The notes under the pieces: generated by a model
What the model saw: the letters and a program-made list of their open reading frames with translations, nothing else
Told to the model about the DNA's origin: nothing
The model's database searches: none
In this document: positions 12,353 through 12,545 of the stretch, in pieces
Layout of the letters: each line of letters begins with the position of its first letter
Numbering within the stretch: the stretch's first letter is position 1
Program-made: the position numbers and the translations under genes
Source: a bacterium
GTDB lineage: Bacteria > Patescibacteriota > Gracilibacteria > UM-FILTER-43-11
Assembly (NCBI GenBank): GCA_030426875.1
Contig: JAUHXI010000022.1
Location: 1-12,545 of the forward strand
Reading direction: 5' to 3'
Length of the DNA: 12,545 nucleotides

Positions 12353-12381
12353 ATTATACCATATAATTCAAAATATCAAAA
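12353..12381 (-). promoter_or_regulatory. Promoter of the upstream repeat gene
   Basis: On the minus strand: -10 TATAAT (12353-12358) and a weak -35, TTTTGA (12376-12381) with a 17-nt spacer, or TTGATA with a 15-nt spacer. The -10 is 29 bp from the ATG at 12323. It is AT-rich throughout. Confidence 0.55.
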
Positions 12382-12435
12382 ATAAAATCCAAAAAATCAA
12401 GTGATTGAATTCATGATTTTAATCAACTAGAATTC

Positions 12436-12454
12436 CCCGTGCCTTTAGGCCGGG
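12436..12454 (+). repeat. Subterminal hairpin of the IS200/IS605 left end
   Basis: Stem CCCG/CGGG plus GCC/GGC around a TTTA loop, with T12440 bulged. In this family such hairpins are recognised by the TnpA dimer as single-stranded DNA. Confidence 0.75.
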
Positions 12455-12476
12455 TGTCCTCCAGGAATGTGTTAGT

Positions 12477-12545
12477 ATGAGAGTCATGAGCAATCATATT
12501 CACAAAAATCATAATAAGAGCTGTTTACTGTATCACCTAGTGTGT
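12477..12545 (+). CDS. tnpA: IS200/IS605-type transposase TnpA (5' part)
   Basis: Only the first codons lie in the window. From ATG 12486 they read MSNHIHKNHNKSCLLYHLVC, which matches the N-terminus of Y1 (HUH) transposases of the IS200 type (general form MS-YIHKSHN-S-LLYHLVCPAKYRR). The in-frame ATG at 12477 adds MRV and has an AGGAA about 9 nt upstream (12463-12467), so it may be the real start. The HUH and tyrosine motifs lie beyond the edge. It runs away from the repeat genes. Confidence 0.85.
   Translation, partial: MRVMSNHIHKNHNKSCLLYHLVC

Larger units (their letters stand above)
12424..12545 (+). mobile_element. Left end of an IS200/IS605-family element, cut by the window edge
   Basis: A subterminal imperfect hairpin, CCCG-(T)-GCC-TTTA-GGC-CGGG (12436-12454) with one bulged T, precedes a tnpA start. 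This is the layout of IS200/IS605 left ends, which transpose as single strands and have hairpins instead of terminal inverted repeats. The true left tip, just 3' of a short target motif, should lie roughly 10-20 nt before the hairpin; the start given here is approximate. The rest of the element is outside the window. Confidence 0.8.

Noticed and set aside
1..12545. CRISPR arrays, tRNA or rRNA genes
   Set aside because: No regularly spaced direct repeats of CRISPR type and no tRNA or rRNA signature were seen on either strand.

Overview
The window looks like a fragment of a small-genome, AT-rich bacterium, most plausibly a member of the Candidate Phyla Radiation / Patescibacteria (Peregrinibacteria- or Gracilibacteria-like). 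The reasons are indirect. Genes are short and tightly packed, and Shine-Dalgarno motifs are nearly absent. The Trm11-like methyltransferase carries a signature (MLPPKLAQ) that I associate with that group, and a stripped-down Jag and an unusual YidC are present. TGA acts as an ordinary stop (yidC and mnmA both end on TGA at their natural C-termini), so the glycine-UGA code is not supported. The placement is inference; no rRNA is present.

Bases 1-2210 (minus strand): the housekeeping cluster rpmH-rnpA-yidC-jag (ribosomal protein L34, RNase P protein, membrane insertase, KH-domain protein), driven by a clear sigma70-type promoter at 2178-2206. Jag is cut to its KH domain and is followed by a 12-bp inverted repeat. 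Bases 2355-3700 (minus) hold a TIM-barrel protein of the sugar-phosphate-isomerase type with its own good promoter, and a small membrane-anchored protein. Bases 3690-4141 are non-coding, with a long inverted repeat and a dispersed repeat.

Bases 4142-5278 (plus) encode a Trm11-like RNA methyltransferase, followed by a small membrane protein and an unrecognised protein whose 5' end appears frameshifted in an A-run. Bases 6593-7798 (minus) are an AAA_14/DUF4143 ATPase broken by two homopolymer frameshifts. A CPA-type Na+/H+ antiporter (minus, 7861-9018) is divergent from a small hypothetical gene, and mnmA (tRNA 2-thiouridylase, plus) follows. mnmA carries two repeat-derived segments and ends in a cluster of G-runs only 7 bp from a convergent gene.

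Bases 10701-12323 (minus) hold the most novel part: three adjacent genes sharing an unrecognised helical repeat. Two of them are in the same reading frame, separated only by TGA-CTG, and the repeat runs across that stop. The right edge is the left end of an IS200/IS605-type element with the first codons of its tnpA. The left half is core cell machinery (protein export, tRNA modification, RNA processing); the right half from about 5.8 kb is accessory, with decaying genes, repeats and a mobile element.
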